From: a virus
Virus record (IMG/VR): IMGVR_UViG_3300009177_000055
Span: 1 to 46,915 of that record
Direction: 5' to 3' (one strand)
DNA: 46,915 nucleotides
Each line of letters begins with the position of its first letter. Positions within the stretch are counted from its first letter, which is position 1. Below, piece after piece: positions 1 to 7,975 of the stretch. A program made the translations under genes and the position numbers. Under the pieces are notes generated by a model. The model was not told the DNA's origin. It worked only from the letters and a program-made list of their open reading frames with translations, and did not search any database.

Positions 1-2
1 CC

Positions 3-134
3 GAACCGCTTGACAACCTGCTCGCCCAAGACGATCACGCACCCGAGAGGGATTCGCGGGCGGCAGAGCGGAAACGTCGCAAACTCGAACTGCTGAATGA
101 GTTGGCGGCACTCGAAGACGAGGACGATGCGTGA
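3..134 (+). CDS. C-terminal fragment of an unidentified protein (cut by window edge)
   Basis: An open frame enters from the left edge and stops with TGA, leaving 43 residues. The fragment is highly charged, with a basic stretch (AERKRRK) followed by an acidic end (LEDEDDA), as is common in disordered protein tails. No catalytic motif or zinc ribbon is left in the visible part. It ends about 150 bp before a CRISPR array and reads toward it, so it could be the end of an effector gene, but nothing in the visible residues shows this. It could equally be any phage protein. Confidence 0.55.
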   Translation, partial: EPLDNLLAQDDHAPERDSRAAERKRRKLELLNELAALEDEDDA

Positions 135-283
135 TTCCGCCACAAGTTAAACGTGGCTAGTCCTTTATGGCCTTTGCCAAGGCCAGGGTTGAGCAAAAAC
201 CATCCTTTGGGGTGGGCTCCTTATGGAGATGCTTGACAAGAGCCGCTTCTATTCCTCTGGTCGCCAGGTGTTGCGTCTAGGCC
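135..283 (+). promoter_or_regulatory. candidate CRISPR leader
   Basis: This gene-free stretch separates the preceding stop codon from the first CRISPR repeat. It holds a perfect -35 hexamer TTGACA at 233-238, about 46 bp before the first repeat. The expected -10 position 17 bp downstream (TCTGGT) is a poor match, so the promoter is only a suggestion. I found no convincing anti-repeat that would mark a tracrRNA. That this is the leader side is inferred from its position after a rightward gene. Confidence 0.25.
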
Positions 284-687
284 CTGCTGCGAGTTGGAAC
301 ATGCTGTGGCTCATGGCAGCTCCGGTGAACACGCTGCCCGCGAGTGCTTCAACGACTGCTGCGAGTTGGAACATGCTGTGGCTCATGGCAGATGGCGTTC
401 CAGCCCAGGGCTTCTCCCTGGGGCATCCTCTGCTGCGAGTTGGAACATGCTGTGGCTCATGGCAGGTCAGCGGTTCCGCGGCAATCTGCTCATCGCTGAT
501 GACTGCTGCGAGTTGGAACATGCTGTGGCTCATGGCAGAAGCGGCTGAAGCAGTTGCCGGCACCAATTCGTATGGGCTCTGCTGCGAGTTGGAACATGCT
601 GTGGCTCATGGCAGACGCACTCTTCGCAGAGCGTGCCATCGGCACAGCAGTCTGCTGCGAGTTGGAACATGCTGTGGCTCATGGCAG
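284..687. CRISPR. CRISPR array, six identical 36-bp repeats and five spacers
   Basis: Six perfect copies of a 36-bp repeat (starting CTGCTGCGAG, ending GCTCATGGCAG) lie at 284-319, 356-391, 430-465, 503-538, 579-614 and 652-687. The five spacers are all different and measure 36, 38, 37, 40 and 37 bp, the regular size range of a true array. The repeat ends are partly palindromic: CTGC pairs with GCAG and GAG with CTC around a 3x3 internal loop. No repeat is degenerate, so the array direction cannot be read from the repeats. No cas gene is recognisable in the window. The repeat does not match any subtype consensus that I can name with confidence. Open reading frames that run through the repeats on both strands are artefacts of the unit lengths. 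Confidence 0.93.
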
Positions 688-796
688 ACTGCATCGACGG
701 AAGCCACCAGTCTGCCAGCATCGACGATCCGCCGGTCAAGCTCCGGAAGGACGGCCTGGCGGGTCCGGGACTGGACTTTTTCAAGGAGGAACCCAA

Positions 797-1129
797 GTGC
801 AGGAAGCAATCAAACCCTCGCTCGTGTCGCGAACGACGGCGAGAGCAGTGGACCAGAAAAACACGCTCGAACGCATGAATACTGACTTGAGCGAACACTC
901 CAAGTCGCAAGCCGAGCAAATCGACGCTTTGGCCGGTACGGTGGTGCGGTCGTTGCAGGAGCAGGTCCGGCTGACGCAGTCCCTGCGGGCGGAGTCGGCA
1001 CGGGCGGATCGGTTGCTGCGGGAGTTGCAGGCCCTGCAACGGTGGCAGGCGGGGTTGCCGCTGGATCTGTGCGAGCGGGATGCCCAGCCGCTGGGGGTGT
1101 TTGAGGAACCGGAGCAGTGTGCAGGATAA
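797..1129 (+). CDS. small coiled-coil protein, unknown function
   Basis: This 110-residue protein starts at GTG 797, with AAGGAGG about 8 bp upstream; the longer upstream frame only runs through CRISPR repeats and is rejected. Residues about 18-85 are rich in Q, E, L and R with heptad-like spacing and should form a coiled coil. The tail is acidic (GVFEEPEQCAG). It is the first gene of a rightward set leading to the recombination genes, with a 13-bp gap and a new ribosome-binding site before the next gene. I do not recognise a family. The 109 bp between the last CRISPR repeat and this gene hold only its ribosome-binding site. Confidence 0.7.
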   Translation: MQEAIKPSLVSRTTARAVDQKNTLERMNTDLSEHSKSQAEQIDALAGTVVRSLQEQVRLTQSLRAESARADRLLRELQALQRWQAGLPLDLCERDAQPLGVFEEPEQCAG

Positions 1130-1142
1130 AGGAGGGTGAGGC

Positions 1143-1529
1143 GTGGAACCCTGGCAAGAGGCATGGCGACGGATCGCCCCGAAGCTGCCGCGAGCGGGAC
1201 TGCGACGGTTGCTGAAGGCGTTGCGGGAGGATGATCCCCGGTTGATTCAGGGGGAGGTGGCAGAGGTGAGGGACGGCTGCCAGCACGGGTGTGCAATCAG
1301 CTGGGGAGCGATGCCCGATAGGGAGATGACGCCAGAAGAGTGGGCGAAGGAAGCCGACGACCAATTTCACCGGCTGGAGTCCGGGATACTTGCGGACTGG
1401 GTGGCCCTTGGTTGCGTCGGCCCCACTGTAGATACCTTCACCCGATTCTTCGACTCTGGCGACCGGCAGGCCGTCTTCGCCGCCCTCGCTGCGGAGATCG
1501 AGTTGGGGCTTGCGGGGGAGGAAGAATGA
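1143..1529 (+). CDS. conserved phage-type protein of unknown function
   Basis: The gene encodes 128 residues from a GTG start with AAGGAGGG 6-7 bp upstream. The N-terminal half is basic and helical (KLPRAGLRRLLKALREDDPRL) and the C-terminal half is acidic with several Trp and Phe residues. The stop overlaps the next start in an ATGA junction, so it is translationally coupled to the exonuclease. The layout resembles small proteins common in phages of GC-rich bacteria, but I cannot name a function. Confidence 0.7.
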   Translation: MEPWQEAWRRIAPKLPRAGLRRLLKALREDDPRLIQGEVAEVRDGCQHGCAISWGAMPDREMTPEEWAKEADDQFHRLESGILADWVALGCVGPTVDTFTRFFDSGDRQAVFAALAAEIELGLAGEEE

Positions 1530-2416
1530 CCCCCGAGACGAAGGCTGTGCGTCGGCAGCGGGTGCAGGCATCGGACATGTACCGCATTCTCTCGCTGTGC
1601 CCTCACGGATGGGGCGGGCCGATTGATGCGTACATGGACAAGCTCGGGCTCCTGCCCGACAGCGATAGCGAGTCGCAGTGGCTGGGCAGGGTGTTCGAGG
1701 GGGCGGTGGCGAAGGCGTACTCACTGAGGGAGGGGGTGAAGGTTCGGAAGGTGAGGGCACCGCATGGGATTATCGTGCATCCGACGATACCGTGGATTGG
1801 CTGCTCACCGGACAGGGAGGTAGTTGGCCTTCCCGTCTGGCTGGAGTGCAAACGCACGGGACAGCGGGACGGGTGGGGCGACGAGGGCACAGATCAGATA
1901 CCAGGGTACTACCTCGTGCAGGTGCAATGGCAACTCCTGTGTGCCGAGCATCTGGGCATCGAGCGGGTTGATGTCGCGGTGGACTACTGCGGGCAGGAAC
2001 TGCGGATCTACCGAATCTTCCCAAGCGAGGAGATTCAGGATCTGATGCTCATGGCAGCGGCCGAGTTCTGGGATCGCGTCCAGCGTCGCGACCCGCCTCC
2101 CATCGGAGAGGAGTGCCCGCACAAGGCCGATCTGCTGAACCTGCTCTATCCGCCCGAAGCGGGCACGATGGGCTACCTGGAAGGCGATCTGCTGGCGATG
2201 GCCAAGACTTACCGTGAGATGGGGCAGGAGGCCGGGGCGATCGAGAAGGAGCGTTCCAGCCTGCGAGATCGGTTGCTCGCGGCGATGGGAACGCTGGAGT
2301 CGGCCCGGCTGGACGATGGGACGGAGTTGGTGCGGCGGAGGATCGTTTCCCCGCCGAAGATGAGCAAGGGAAAGGACCACTGGGAACTGCGATTTAGGAG
2401 GACGAAAGATGAGTGA
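1526..2416 (+). CDS. YqaJ-type viral recombinase / lambda-exonuclease-like nuclease
   Basis: This 296-residue protein has the PD-(D/E)XK nuclease signature of the YqaJ and lambda exonuclease family. Asp96 lies in GCSPDR, Glu107-x-Lys109 in WLECK, and the downstream QVQW near residue 132 is the conserved helix Gln motif. An earlier acidic residue in RVFEGAVAK (about residue 58) fits the first active-site helix. Such enzymes chew one strand of dsDNA ends to give 3' single strands for annealing. The start is the ATG that overlaps the preceding stop (ATGA). The stop overlaps the start of the next gene, the probable annealing protein, which is the usual two-gene recombination module. The C-terminal 100 residues are helical and charged. 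Confidence 0.88.
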   Translation: MTPETKAVRRQRVQASDMYRILSLCPHGWGGPIDAYMDKLGLLPDSDSESQWLGRVFEGAVAKAYSLREGVKVRKVRAPHGIIVHPTIPWIGCSPDREVVGLPVWLECKRTGQRDGWGDEGTDQIPGYYLVQVQWQLLCAEHLGIERVDVAVDYCGQELRIYRIFPSEEIQDLMLMAAAEFWDRVQRRDPPPIGEECPHKADLLNLLYPPEAGTMGYLEGDLLAMAKTYREMGQEAGAIEKERSSLRDRLLAAMGTLESARLDDGTELVRRRIVSPPKMSKGKDHWELRFRRTKDE

Positions 2417-3431
2417 CGAATACGACAACGACACGGGGCTGATGCCCATTTCTGCGGCGATCCACAGTACCGCGATGGGTGAGATTACGCGAGCGGAGAT
2501 CGACTCGCAGATCAGCACCGCGAAACGCTATCCGCGGTCCCTGGCACGGAGCGTGAAGCAAGCCCGGGATCTGGCAACCATGAGCGAAAACATCGCGGCA
2601 GCGTGCATCTACAGCCTGCCACGAGGAGGGAAGAAACTCACCGGCCCCTCGGTGCGGATGGCGGAAATCGTCGCCAGTGCCTGGGGGAACATGCGGTTCG
2701 GGGCCCGGGTCATCGGCGACGATGGCAAGTTCCTGACCGTGCAGGGCTACGCCCACGACCTGGAGAGTAACACCGCCTTCGCGTTCGAACTGAAGCTGAA
2801 GGTGACCGACAAGAACGGCCGGCGATACAGCGACGACATGATCGCGATGACCAGCAACGCCGGTTCCAGCAAGGCCCTGCGAAACGCGGTGTTCCGCGTG
2901 GTGCCGCGAGCGATCGTCGATGAGATCATCACCCACGTTCGGGAGGTGATTCGCGGGGATGTCAAGACGCTCGGGGCGAGGCGGGTGGCAGCGATCGAGC
3001 ATATCGAGGGGCGAGGCGTGGAACTGCCCCGCATCCTCAACGCCATCGGTCGGGCAGGCATCGAGGAGATCACTGGAGAGGATCTGGTGTCCCTCCGCGG
3101 CATGATGACCGCCATCAACGAGGGAGAACTGACGCTGTCCGAGGCGTTCCCCGAGCCCGGTGTGAAGCCAGGGGCGATTGGCGATGCCATCACCCGGACC
3201 GAGGAAGTGCTTCGCCAGACTCAGGAGACGGTGAAGCCAGCATCGCCGGGCAAGGTGTCGCGAGCCCAGACGAAACGCATCACGCAACTCCTCGAAGAGG
3301 CGAAGGTCGGCGAGGAAGAGTACGTTACCATCTGCACGGAACTGAACATGCCGGCGGATAGCTCACAGGCGAACTCGGAGCAGGCGGCGAAGCTGATTGC
3401 CCATCTGGAAGGGCGACTGGCGACCGCGTGA
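2409..3431 (+). CDS. probable single-strand annealing protein (RecT/Erf-like role)
   Basis: The 340-residue product starts inside the end of the exonuclease gene (8-bp overlap). Its core (residues about 40-180, with LPRGGKKLTGPSVRMAE and NAGSSKALRNAVFRVVP) matches a conserved phage family I have seen next to recombination nucleases. A short C-terminal domain (about 285-336, QTKRITQLLEEAKVGEEEY) resembles small helical DNA-binding tails found at the ends of such proteins. Its coupling to a lambda-exonuclease-like enzyme points to annealing of ssDNA during recombination or replication. The role is inferred from context and family memory, not from a catalytic motif. A terminator follows about 190 bp later. 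Confidence 0.7.
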   Translation: MSDEYDNDTGLMPISAAIHSTAMGEITRAEIDSQISTAKRYPRSLARSVKQARDLATMSENIAAACIYSLPRGGKKLTGPSVRMAEIVASAWGNMRFGARVIGDDGKFLTVQGYAHDLESNTAFAFELKLKVTDKNGRRYSDDMIAMTSNAGSSKALRNAVFRVVPRAIVDEIITHVREVIRGDVKTLGARRVAAIEHIEGRGVELPRILNAIGRAGIEEITGEDLVSLRGMMTAINEGELTLSEAFPEPGVKPGAIGDAITRTEEVLRQTQETVKPASPGKVSRAQTKRITQLLEEAKVGEEEYVTICTELNMPADSSQANSEQAAKLIAHLEGRLATA

Positions 3432-3620
3432 ACACCGTAGCGGGGTGTACTCTGTCGTGGCGAACCTCGACTCAGGGCTAATCGTACAGCCCGGACGTGT
3501 TATTCCTTTTGCGTCATGGGTCGGGAGGGAGGTCGATCGCGGGTGCGACGCCCGTGAGCGGCAGAGGGATTTCCAAGTCAGAGTGAAAGCCTTCGCCAGG
3601 ATGGTGAGGGCAGTGCGACC

Positions 3621-3656
3621 GGGTGCCAGCCTCCGGGGTGGGGGCTGGCACCCTTT
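3621..3656 (+). terminator. rho-independent-type terminator after the recombination genes
   Basis: A perfect 11-bp stem (GGGTGCCAGCC at 3621-3631 with GGCTGGCACCC at 3643-3653) encloses an 11-base loop and is followed by TTT. The T run is short, so termination may be partial. The rest of 3432-3799 shows no credible gene: the one open frame there runs straight through this hairpin. Confidence 0.7.
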
Positions 3657-3730
3657 GTGGAAACTCTGCCGAAAGTCGTTATTGCACAGACGTTTGCAGC
3701 GAAAAGACGCATCAAGAATCAACCTCCACT

Positions 3731-3759
3731 TTGACGATCTTCCGAGGGAATGGTAAAGT
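3731..3759 (+). promoter_or_regulatory. sigma70-like promoter for the helicase-replication operon
   Basis: TTGACG at 3731-3736 and TAAAGT at 3754-3759 are separated by exactly 17 bp. They lie between the terminator at 3621-3656 and the helicase start at 3800, where a new transcription unit must begin. The expected start of transcription is near 3766. Planctomycete promoter consensus is poorly known, so the assignment rests on the bacterial consensus. Confidence 0.45.
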
Positions 3760-3799
3760 TGTGGATCGCCAAAGGTTGCTAATATGAGGAGTTGACGGC

Positions 3800-5281
3800 A
3801 TGGCTATGATGCGAGTTCATCAGATTCAGATGGATGCGTTCAGCCGAGAGATCATCTCTGGGGTCTTTCCACGAAACAGCATTACGCTGGATTGTACGCC
3901 GGGGGGCGGCAAGACCGGGGCGGCAACCCTCTTGGCGAACCGCCTGCTGGACGCAGGAGTAATTGACTGCGTCCTTTGGGTTGTCCCACGACTCTCTCTC
4001 GCCGAACAGGTGGTCGATGCTTTCGGCAATGGCTTCGGTGCAACCAAAGGGCGTACCCTGGAGGTTGTCGATGGGCAAGACAATCTGTTCCCGGCCTCGC
4101 TTCCCAACATGCCAAAGCTCGTGGGTTGCGTCACAACCTATCAGACTATCGCCCACAAGAGAAACTGGGAACGGTTCCGGGACGCCTTGACTGGTCGCCG
4201 ATGCCTCGTGATCTTCGACGAGGTCCAGTTCCTTGACGATGATCTTGGCCGGGGCTGGCACGCCAAGGCCAAAGCCGTTCGGGATGTTGCGACATTCACC
4301 CTCGTCATGAGTGGCACGCTATGGCGTACCGACAACAAGGAAATCCCCTTCGTTGAGTACGCCCTCAAGCCAGAAAAGGCCGACAATCTTCTCTACCCGT
4401 TGGCGGACATCTCTTACTCGCTCCGCGATGCTGTGACGGATCGGGCCATCCTTCCCACCCAATGGCAGAATCGCGGTGGACTTGTCGAGTACGAGTTCAA
4501 TGGCGTTCCTCACACTCACGATCTGATTGAGGACGGAGACGACGAGGAATCGCGAAAAGTGCGATGCTTCCTCAGTGGCGAAAAGTCGGTTGGCAAACTA
4601 CTTGACGACATGGTCACCGATTGGAGTGTCTGGCGTAAGCACTATCAAAGTCGAATGCTTGTCATCGCGGACAACATCTCGCAAGCTCAACGCTGGAAGC
4701 ATCACCTTGAATTGAGACACAACCTTCACTGCGTCCTCGCCACGTCCAAGGAGGAGGCGAGCGGAAGGAAACTCCGCCACTTCCGCGAGAAGAAACATGG
4801 GCAGTGCCTTGTCACCGTGGCGATGGCCTACATAGGGTTTGATTGCCCCGACCTGACGCACTTGGCGTATCTTAGTTCAATTCGGGCCCCTTCATGGATG
4901 CTGCAATCTTTCGCTCGGGTCAGCCGCTTCGATCCCTGCGCTCCCCTGGATTACGATCATCAACTCGCTCACGCTTACGCCCCAGATGATACGCGAATGC
5001 GAACCTTCATGGATTGGCTTCGCAACGAGCAAGAAATGGGTATAGCCCGACGCCGTGAAAGTGCGGGCGGATCTGGCAAACCAAAACTGATCCTGCCTGA
5101 CAAGTTTGACCCGATTGACGCCGTCCCTGGCGATCGAGCCATTGAATCACTCTACCGCCGATTGGAACCCAGCCAGGTCGCTGCTCTGGACGAGTTCACC
5201 AACCACTGTGCCGCCGCTCGCACCATTCCGCCGTCGCAACTCTACGAGATTCTCGCCAAAGCACAATTCAAGGGGCTGTAA
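3800..5281 (+). CDS. superfamily 2 DEAD/DEAH-type helicase
   Basis: The 493-residue protein has the two RecA-like domains of an SF2 helicase. Walker A is TPGGGKTG (residues 33-40), motif II is DEVQ (140-143), motif III is SGT (171-173) and motif VI is QSFARVSRF (369-377), where the usual GR is replaced by AR. A QTIA stretch near 115 precedes motif II. It would unwind or translocate on nucleic acid, probably during phage replication or recombination, as it opens the transcription unit that leads to DnaB. The ATG has GAGGA 9 bp upstream. The next gene starts three bases after the stop. Confidence 0.85.
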   Translation: MAMMRVHQIQMDAFSREIISGVFPRNSITLDCTPGGGKTGAATLLANRLLDAGVIDCVLWVVPRLSLAEQVVDAFGNGFGATKGRTLEVVDGQDNLFPASLPNMPKLVGCVTTYQTIAHKRNWERFRDALTGRRCLVIFDEVQFLDDDLGRGWHAKAKAVRDVATFTLVMSGTLWRTDNKEIPFVEYALKPEKADNLLYPLADISYSLRDAVTDRAILPTQWQNRGGLVEYEFNGVPHTHDLIEDGDDEESRKVRCFLSGEKSVGKLLDDMVTDWSVWRKHYQSRMLVIADNISQAQRWKHHLELRHNLHCVLATSKEEASGRKLRHFREKKHGQCLVTVAMAYIGFDCPDLTHLAYLSSIRAPSWMLQSFARVSRFDPCAPLDYDHQLAHAYAPDDTRMRTFMDWLRNEQEMGIARRRESAGGSGKPKLILPDKFDPIDAVPGDRAIESLYRRLEPSQVAALDEFTNHCAAARTIPPSQLYEILAKAQFKGL

Positions 5282-5283
5282 CC

Positions 5284-6021
5284 ATGTCCGTCGATCCCGG
5301 CTATGGGGATGCCCGTGCCCCTATTGGCACCGTCGAGTGGGCCAAGCGATGGCGTCTTGAATGGCAGACTACCGTGAAAATGCTGCCAAGTGCAAGCGGA
5401 TCGAACTGGCGTTTCTATGAACTTGGCCAGAAACATCGAGCGTGGACGCTCCTGACTGACAAGAACGGCGTGGCGTTCCCAGACTTCGATGCTTTCTGTG
5501 CCTGCCCACCCCCCTACGGTCTTGGCACCGATCCCACCAAGTTTCGTGCCCACATGGAAGCCGAACTGGGCAAGAAGACTGCGGACCTGGCGACGGTGGC
5601 ACCAGGGAGCCAGGGGGAGAGGACGGACCTGAACGAGACTTCCCCTCACGACGAGGGGAAGTCTATCGCACACGCCAAGCAAGAACGCCTCCGTGCCATC
5701 CTCCGTGCCCCGGAGATCGTGCAGCACCTCTACCGAGAGGGGTTGGTGTCGCAGACGGTGGCAGCATCGATGGGGCCAGCTAAGCCCAGCGAGGAGAAGG
5801 CGGGAGCCGTGGTGAGGGCGAGGAAAGCCATCGAGGCTATTCCGCCACCACTCACCCCGAAGCACAAGCCTGCCTACCGTAAGCAGGTCGATGCCACCAT
5901 TCGAGAGACGTTGAGCCGTCCGAAGCCTGGGCCGCTCGACGAACTCCGCAAGGCGTGGGCCAAGGCGAGCTCGGCCGATCGTGCAACCTTCCTCGCCGAA
6001 ATCGGAAAGGAGCAATCGTGA
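5284..6021 (+). CDS. hypothetical protein, helicase-operon member
   Basis: The product has 245 residues and starts two bases after the helicase stop, with AAGGGG upstream. The first 100 residues are a mixed alpha/beta region with many aromatic residues (RFYELGQKHRAW, CACPPPYGLG). The C-terminal half is charged and helical; IVQHLYREGLVSQTVAASMG resembles the helix pairs of ParB-like or other DNA-binding proteins, but I cannot assign a family. It is coupled to the next gene by a GTGA overlap, so it probably works in DNA replication or its control. Confidence 0.7.
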   Translation: MSVDPGYGDARAPIGTVEWAKRWRLEWQTTVKMLPSASGSNWRFYELGQKHRAWTLLTDKNGVAFPDFDAFCACPPPYGLGTDPTKFRAHMEAELGKKTADLATVAPGSQGERTDLNETSPHDEGKSIAHAKQERLRAILRAPEIVQHLYREGLVSQTVAASMGPAKPSEEKAGAVVRARKAIEAIPPPLTPKHKPAYRKQVDATIRETLSRPKPGPLDELRKAWAKASSADRATFLAEIGKEQS

Positions 6022-6302
6022 CCCACGAAACCTTCGTCAGTGTCTTCGCTGATGAACTTGGCCAGATTCGTTTCCACTGCCCCAATCCTCGTTGCGATTG
6101 CGTGCTGGAAATGTCCATCGCTGCCGCCATTCGCTGTCCAATCTTCACCTGTAACAAGCATTGCCCTGCCTGCGATGCCGGTCTTTACCTCCCTGATCTC
6201 CTCGTTGACTTTTGCAAGGCACTGGAGCGATTGCACACTCATCGCGGCTCCGGCCGTGTGGAATTCCGCCTCAAGGAAGCCTGCGGCATCAAACAAGACT
6301 AA
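6018..6302 (+). CDS. small cysteine-rich protein, probably zinc-binding
   Basis: This 94-residue protein begins at GTG 6018, overlapping the preceding stop as GTGA, with GGAAAGGAG upstream. It holds two cysteine clusters: CPNPRCDC (about residue 15) and CPIFTCNKHCPACDAG (about 35-52), which suggest one or two zinc sites. The last third is helical. The gene closes this small operon part, and a 164-bp leader region with unusual pairing follows. No function can be given. Confidence 0.6.
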   Translation: MTHETFVSVFADELGQIRFHCPNPRCDCVLEMSIAAAIRCPIFTCNKHCPACDAGLYLPDLLVDFCKALERLHTHRGSGRVEFRLKEACGIKQD

Positions 6303-6352
6303 CTCTCTCCGTTATACGCATCCTGCCAATTCTGCATCCCTGAACCTCTTAA

Positions 6353-6459
6353 CTCCTTACGCTCTCCAAGAGATACGGCTTGTCTTCCAACCAGCAATAT
6401 CGTAGACTTCGGACAGGAATAGGCGACAGGAAGACGGCTGTTTCTCAAAGCGTAAGGAG
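6353..6459 (+). promoter_or_regulatory. possible RNA switch that hides the next ribosome-binding site
   Basis: CTCCTTACGCT (6353-6363) is an exact inverted copy of AGCGTAAGGAG (6449-6459). The right arm contains the AAGGAG ribosome-binding site of the gene at 6467, so pairing would block translation. Nested inside, GTCTTCC (6382-6388) pairs exactly with GGAAGAC (6429-6435). The whole sits in the only sizeable non-coding gap between the helicase group and the replication genes. Formation of the long-range stem is inferred from complementarity alone. Confidence 0.4.
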
Positions 6460-6466
6460 AGAGGCG

Positions 6467-6826
6467 ATGCGAACCACGACGATCAATTATCATGCGGGGC
6501 TTTTGCCGCGGCACGAGATTGAGCAAGTGATGAAGCACACGGGCCGATGTCGGCGGGACGTGCTGGGCATCCTTCTCGATACCTGGCTGTGGATCAAGGA
6601 TCAGGGACAGGACGGGGTTGTCGAAGGCGTCGGCCTGTGGGTTCTTCCGCAGGTCGTCCGCGACAGCGATGAGAGGTTCTTCGCGATCCTGGAGCACCTC
6701 GGCTGGCTTCAGGAGGTTGACGGCAACCTCGTGGTTCCCGGCTGGCATCCCGACTTGCTGACCTTCTGGCGAAGACGGCAGCAGCTTTGTGCGGTGATGC
6801 GATCGGTCAACGAAATCTGTGCCTGA
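6467..6826 (+). CDS. small helical protein upstream of replication genes
   Basis: The 119-residue product starts at ATG 6467, with AAGGAG 7 bp upstream inside a possible RNA hairpin. The sequence alternates helices and a short beta wing (WLQEVDGNLVVPGW), which looks like a winged-helix fold used in DNA binding. The next gene starts 16 bp downstream. A role in replication initiation or its control is plausible from position but not shown by motifs. Confidence 0.65.
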   Translation: MRTTTINYHAGLLPRHEIEQVMKHTGRCRRDVLGILLDTWLWIKDQGQDGVVEGVGLWVLPQVVRDSDERFFAILEHLGWLQEVDGNLVVPGWHPDLLTFWRRRQQLCAVMRSVNEICA

Positions 6827-6842
6827 CCGGGAGGGTGTGCCA

Positions 6843-7937
6843 ATGCCACGACCAACCCTCTTTGGTCACCGGAAGTTTCGTCGACTCGCGAACATTCTCC
6901 AGGAGCCGAAGCCGCACGTCCTCGGCTACCTGGAGTTCATCTGGGCCTCGTGCTACGAATCCGGCAACCCCTACCTGGGGGACGTGGAAGACGTGGAACT
7001 GGCGGCGATGTATCCCGGCAAGCCAGGCACCCTGGCGGCAGCCCTCGCAGCGGTGCGGCTGATTGATGAGGTTCGACCGGGAGAGTATGCGGTACACGAC
7101 CTGTTCGACCATGCCCCCGATTACGTCCGCAAACGGATGGAGCGAGAGGCACAACGGAAGCATCGATACACGCCAAGAGGCAAGCAGACGGGAGCCGAAT
7201 GGCGGACGGAACAATCAGAGCAATCGGGAGATGTTAAGGCATCACAGTTTAACGCATCAAAACCGGAGCAACCCGCAAACGCAACCCACTCTAGCCAGGG
7301 AGAAAAGTCTACACATGACGAATCGGCAAATGCGGGACAGAGTGAAGCGCGGCGACTAATTCAGACTAATCCAGAATTAGGCTGCCCTCCCGCACCCGCT
7401 CCCGCACCCGCTCCCTTTAATACCCCCCTTTCCCCCCTTTCGGGGGAGAGAGAGAAGGAGTCAACTGCTTCGCATCCGCAGACGGCGTCCGAGCTGCCAC
7501 TCCAGACGGTCCGTAACAAGCCCTGCGATAACGTCGAACTCGCTGCTGTTGCCAAACGCATCGTCAGCCACTACCAGAAAACGATCACGCCAGCCCATCC
7601 ACCGGGTGGAGGCGTCGAGGCTGTTCTTCAGCTTCTTCTCGCGGGACATGATGAAAAGTTGATCCGTCATACAGTTGCCGGTTTTGCCACCTTTCTCCAG
7701 CGGCATCCTCGCGAGCGGCAGCACCGCCCTTCCGCGAAAAAGTTCTTCGCTCTGGATGGTGACTGGGCGGCGTTTTTGGACGCACAACCGGAAATTCTTT
7801 CGCCACCTGCACCAGTAAACAACATCCCTGTTCTTCCTCCGAAGTCGGCATCGCCACTTCCGAGGCTTTCGCGTGTCGGCGACGGCGTCGGTAGCAACGC
7901 ATCTGGCAACGTGCAGGACGCGACTTCTGGCACATAG
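6843..7937 (+). CDS. probable replication initiation or helicase-loading protein
   Basis: The 364-residue protein has three parts: an N-terminal winged-helix-like region (about 1-95), a polar linker (about 100-225) with alternating Ala-Pro, and a C-terminal helical domain (about 230-320, with RPSAKKFFALDGDWAAFLD). This layout is that of phage replisome organiser and DnaD-like loader proteins, which sit directly before the DnaB gene, as here. The ATG is preceded by GGGAGGG; a GTG 24 bases earlier is a weaker choice. The function is inferred from architecture and position. Confidence 0.65.
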   Translation: MPRPTLFGHRKFRRLANILQEPKPHVLGYLEFIWASCYESGNPYLGDVEDVELAAMYPGKPGTLAAALAAVRLIDEVRPGEYAVHDLFDHAPDYVRKRMEREAQRKHRYTPRGKQTGAEWRTEQSEQSGDVKASQFNASKPEQPANATHSSQGEKSTHDESANAGQSEARRLIQTNPELGCPPAPAPAPAPFNTPLSPLSGEREKESTASHPQTASELPLQTVRNKPCDNVELAAVAKRIVSHYQKTITPAHPPGGGVEAVLQLLLAGHDEKLIRHTVAGFATFLQRHPRERQHRPSAKKFFALDGDWAAFLDAQPEILSPPAPVNNIPVLPPKSASPLPRLSRVGDGVGSNASGNVQDATSGT

Positions 7938-7975
7938 ACGGGGAAAGTTCCGTCTTCTCAAATGGAGAGCCTCTA

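Noticed and set aside
135-283. A tracrRNA with an anti-repeat to the CRISPR repeat.
   Set aside because: Only short scattered matches to the reverse complement of the repeat were seen.
223-885. Open reading frames running through the CRISPR repeats on both strands.
   Set aside because: Their products are only the translated repeat (for example ELEHAVAHG) with spacers between; lengths follow from the repeat unit, not from coding.
3397-3756. A 119-codon rightward frame after the annealing gene.
   Set aside because: It starts inside the preceding gene, has no ribosome-binding site and runs through a perfect terminator hairpin.
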